Assembly (NCBI GenBank): GCA_965223435.1
Contig: CBDCWQ010000021.1
Span: forward strand, 992,001 to 1,056,000
Length of the DNA stretch: 64,000 bases
Source: CBDCWQ01 sp965223435
Lineage (GTDB): Bacteria > Myxococcota > Kuafuiibacteriia > Kuafuiibacteriales > Kuafuiibacteriaceae
Direction of reading: 5' to 3'
The number at the start of each line of letters is the position of its first letter. The stretch's first letter is position 1. The notes beneath the pieces are model-generated. The model made no database searches. It was not told the origin of the DNA and saw only the letters and a list, made by a program, of their open reading frames with translations. Shown piece by piece: positions 63,401 through 64,000 of this stretch. Position numbers and translations under genes: made by a program.

Positions 63401-64000
63401 TACTGGATCAAGGTCTCAGAAAGAAAACCGGGGGCATCTCCGTGGTTTGGATGTCCACGGCGACCGTAAAAAGACCAAAGAATGCTCTTGCAATCCGAGG
63501 TGTCGAAGGTACGCGTAGTTGCATGCGCGATCCCCGGTTGGAGCTCCAATGATTGCCTCCCGGAAAATGCAAGGTCATCAATAAGGACCGCATTCGTAAA
63601 AGAAACCCAATTTGTGCTTTGAAAATCATCAACTTCAAAGTTGTCAAATAGGAGCGGCGCACCGTCCAGGCCATCACAGTTTTCATCAACGTCATCAAAA
63701 TACGGGTCGCTTGAGGCGTGGCCATCGGGACAGGTTGCACAAATGTATCCTGGTACCAAATTCGTACAGAGAGTGTTGGGGTCGCAGCCACCATTGTTGT
63801 TGGCGCATTCGTCGATGTCCACGCAGCCCAGCATCCCGTCTCCCTCGTAGCCCTTTGGACAATCGGAGCACGACCGCCCGGGATTGAGGTTCGTGCACTC
63901 CGTGAGGGGGTCGCAGCCGCCATTGTTGTGGGCGCATTCATCGATGTCTACGCAGCCCAGAACCCCGTCTCCTACGTAGCCCTTTGGACAATCGGAGCAC
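60457..64000 (-). CDS. Mosaic surface protein: EGF-like, MopE-like Asp-rich motifs, five jelly-roll modules (5' end outside window)
   Basis: At least 1180 residues; the frame is still open at the window edge, so signal and start lie beyond it. From the N-terminal side: three EGF-like units of the Ca2+-binding type (DIDECAHNNGGCDPLTEC), two in a 129-bp tandem repeat; then five repeats of about 150 residues ending in xIDDIxFGC, each a jelly roll with conserved Cys near TSDCKSILWSFYG. These are separated by putative metal-binding motifs of the MopE type (DCNDHDASIHPSAPDTHFDT, followed by IDQNCDG). Between modules 3 and 4 a longer run of Asp/Cys loops occurs (CQDQDGDGVHAGCDAY). Such proteins occur in Myxococcota and relatives as cell-surface or secreted Ca2+-dependent proteins; ligand unknown. 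The stop at 60457 is followed by a B-repeat fragment. Confidence 0.88.
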   Translation of the reverse strand, partial: CSDCPKGYVGDGVLGCVDIDECAHNNGGCDPLTECTNLNPGRSCSDCPKGYEGDGMLGCVDIDECANNNGGCDPNTLCTNLVPGYICATCPDGHASSDPYFDDVDENCDGLDGAPLLFDNFEVDDFQSTNWVSFTNAVLIDDLAFSGRQSLELQPGIAHATTRTFDTSDCKSILWSFYGRRGHPNHGDAPGFLSETLIQYFDGTQWKNVKSWKGNKRFDQEFEHYFGTLTAKEAFHEEFALRFYYNNQFLEPEFYVIDDIFLQCIPTIDRDADGYPIPADCNDHDASIHPSAPDTHFDTIDQNCDGSTAVKDRFELEAPDSSLWSEAVFERINGSRFHSGNYSIELSSPGQHLTSHGFDFTQCGSIFWSLHTNTLLPDDDNFMVASYLTANGWKEIDRWSGKKSKGFARRLGRIEDPSAFHDGFRLKLAYDGNSIYGSQFTIDDIVFGCIGDLENEDDDLAPDSEDCDRRDANIWKSCAQCGDADQDGFFAGCDAYVTLPPEVDCNDDDPSINAGSRDLWADGVDENCDGFDGRVLFDDFEGPDTNKLWAESLRKNGNLLVGSGAAEPVATTRAVDTTHCQNLGWMYQGRSLFDQFRRSRTLVLEYFNGNRWMAVNEWTVDHKVHTGEVLGTLSGDAWKNRSFAMRLTGSRDFAFIIDKFGFACFDDTQDVDQDGAPVAFDCDDSDLNNWFSCSTCVDADKDGKFVGCDRYETTKDCNDDNENVWVSCDDCQDQDGDGVHAGCDAYVTLTGPDCDNGDKLVWSSCDTCRDDDDDGFRTGCDAYKQGIMSGEDCDDADKTINPRSPDTSTDGIDQNCDNVDGLVLFREDLEDASSWPQWEPNSLWENSTKVTLSTGGGAFSGETHLTFLQPEWLATKHFDTRSCEAIAWSYRGYPRILKAEDEVKVEFYTSKGTWATSDSWSNQTVGYRERFGAIVEQSSFHERFAIRIGVRSDLETQPRVLVDDIAFGCVAKEDQDADGVLSVFDCDDTDPQIHKGAQDVAVDGIDQNCDGHDAFFDSFDPAGRNGAVWSKNSASLSNGGARSSQFSASFSRPSDVLETIRFDTTQCEAMFWIYYGTRKNIGLKAATLGVRFFNSAQWVLLDEFVPPAERYERRSGVITTPSAYNGVFGLQFGMAHEGHFVFMIDDIRFGCAVDNDEDGVYAPFDCNDDDAESILDNCAE
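63740..64000. repeat. 129-bp EGF-module tandem repeat
   Basis: The block CGTAGCCCTTTGGACAATCG recurs at 63846 and 63975, exactly 129 bp (43 residues) apart, each copy coding one EGF-like unit (SCSDCPKGY ... DIDECA). The array runs off the window, and a third, more diverged unit lies at about 63720-63840. Confidence 0.85.

Overview
The window looks like accessory chromosome from a large-genome, gliding or predatory deltaproteobacterial-type lineage (Myxococcota, Bradymonadota or a relative). That is an inference from content: very long exported proteins, thrombospondin type-3 and MopE-type Asp-rich repeats, EGF-like modules, LVIVD-type and PEGA motifs, a transmembrane Ser/Thr kinase and an RHS protein with a transglutaminase-like front end. 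No rRNA, tRNA, ribosomal protein or housekeeping gene was found. Almost every intact gene encodes an exported or surface product.

Layout. 0.3-17 kb: a small unrecognised gene, a TSP3-repeat surface protein, and a minus-strand three-gene cluster of large exported proteins (right-handed beta-helix lipoprotein, alpha/alpha-toroid protein with a jelly-roll end, giant RHS/YD-repeat protein) with 14 and 41 bp between genes. 17-34 kb: a graveyard. It holds relics of an LVIVD propeller gene, IS91-, IS630- and IS481-type transposases, a carbohydrate-binding-like gene, a tetratricopeptide-like gene, a Uma2-like gene and a zinc alcohol dehydrogenase. Live-looking genes lie among them: an AAA ATPase/PD-(D/E)xK protein with a leaderless-type promoter, two lipoproteins (one a reprolysin-like metalloprotease), a KTSC protein, a PEGA-tailed Ser/Thr kinase, a ParE-type toxin-antitoxin pair and a macro-domain protein. 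An EGF/Fn3/beta-helix gene here is split by one frameshift.

34-59 kb: three giant paralogues of about 2094, 3305 and 2380 residues, on strands -, +, -. All share a signal peptide, GWN...YW modules, an Asp-box (sialidase-like) propeller carrying an invariant CxCxxCWCEESYV cluster, and an all-helical domain with conserved TEHN, DNCSW and HLEAT motifs. After that they diverge into unrelated C-terminal regions; the largest contains a complete subtilisin-like (S8) protease. IS91-type transposase relics lie in both intergenic gaps between the giants. I regard this family as the candidate undescribed system: a conserved exported scaffold carrying exchangeable C-terminal modules.

59-64 kb: a frameshifted small gene, a B-repeat fragment, and the 3' part of a mosaic protein (EGF-like, MopE-like Asp-rich motifs, five jelly-roll modules) that runs off the window.

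Together the intact genes read as a cell-surface and secretome island (adhesion, glycan recognition, proteolysis) reshaped repeatedly by insertion elements. Specific substrates cannot be named from sequence alone.
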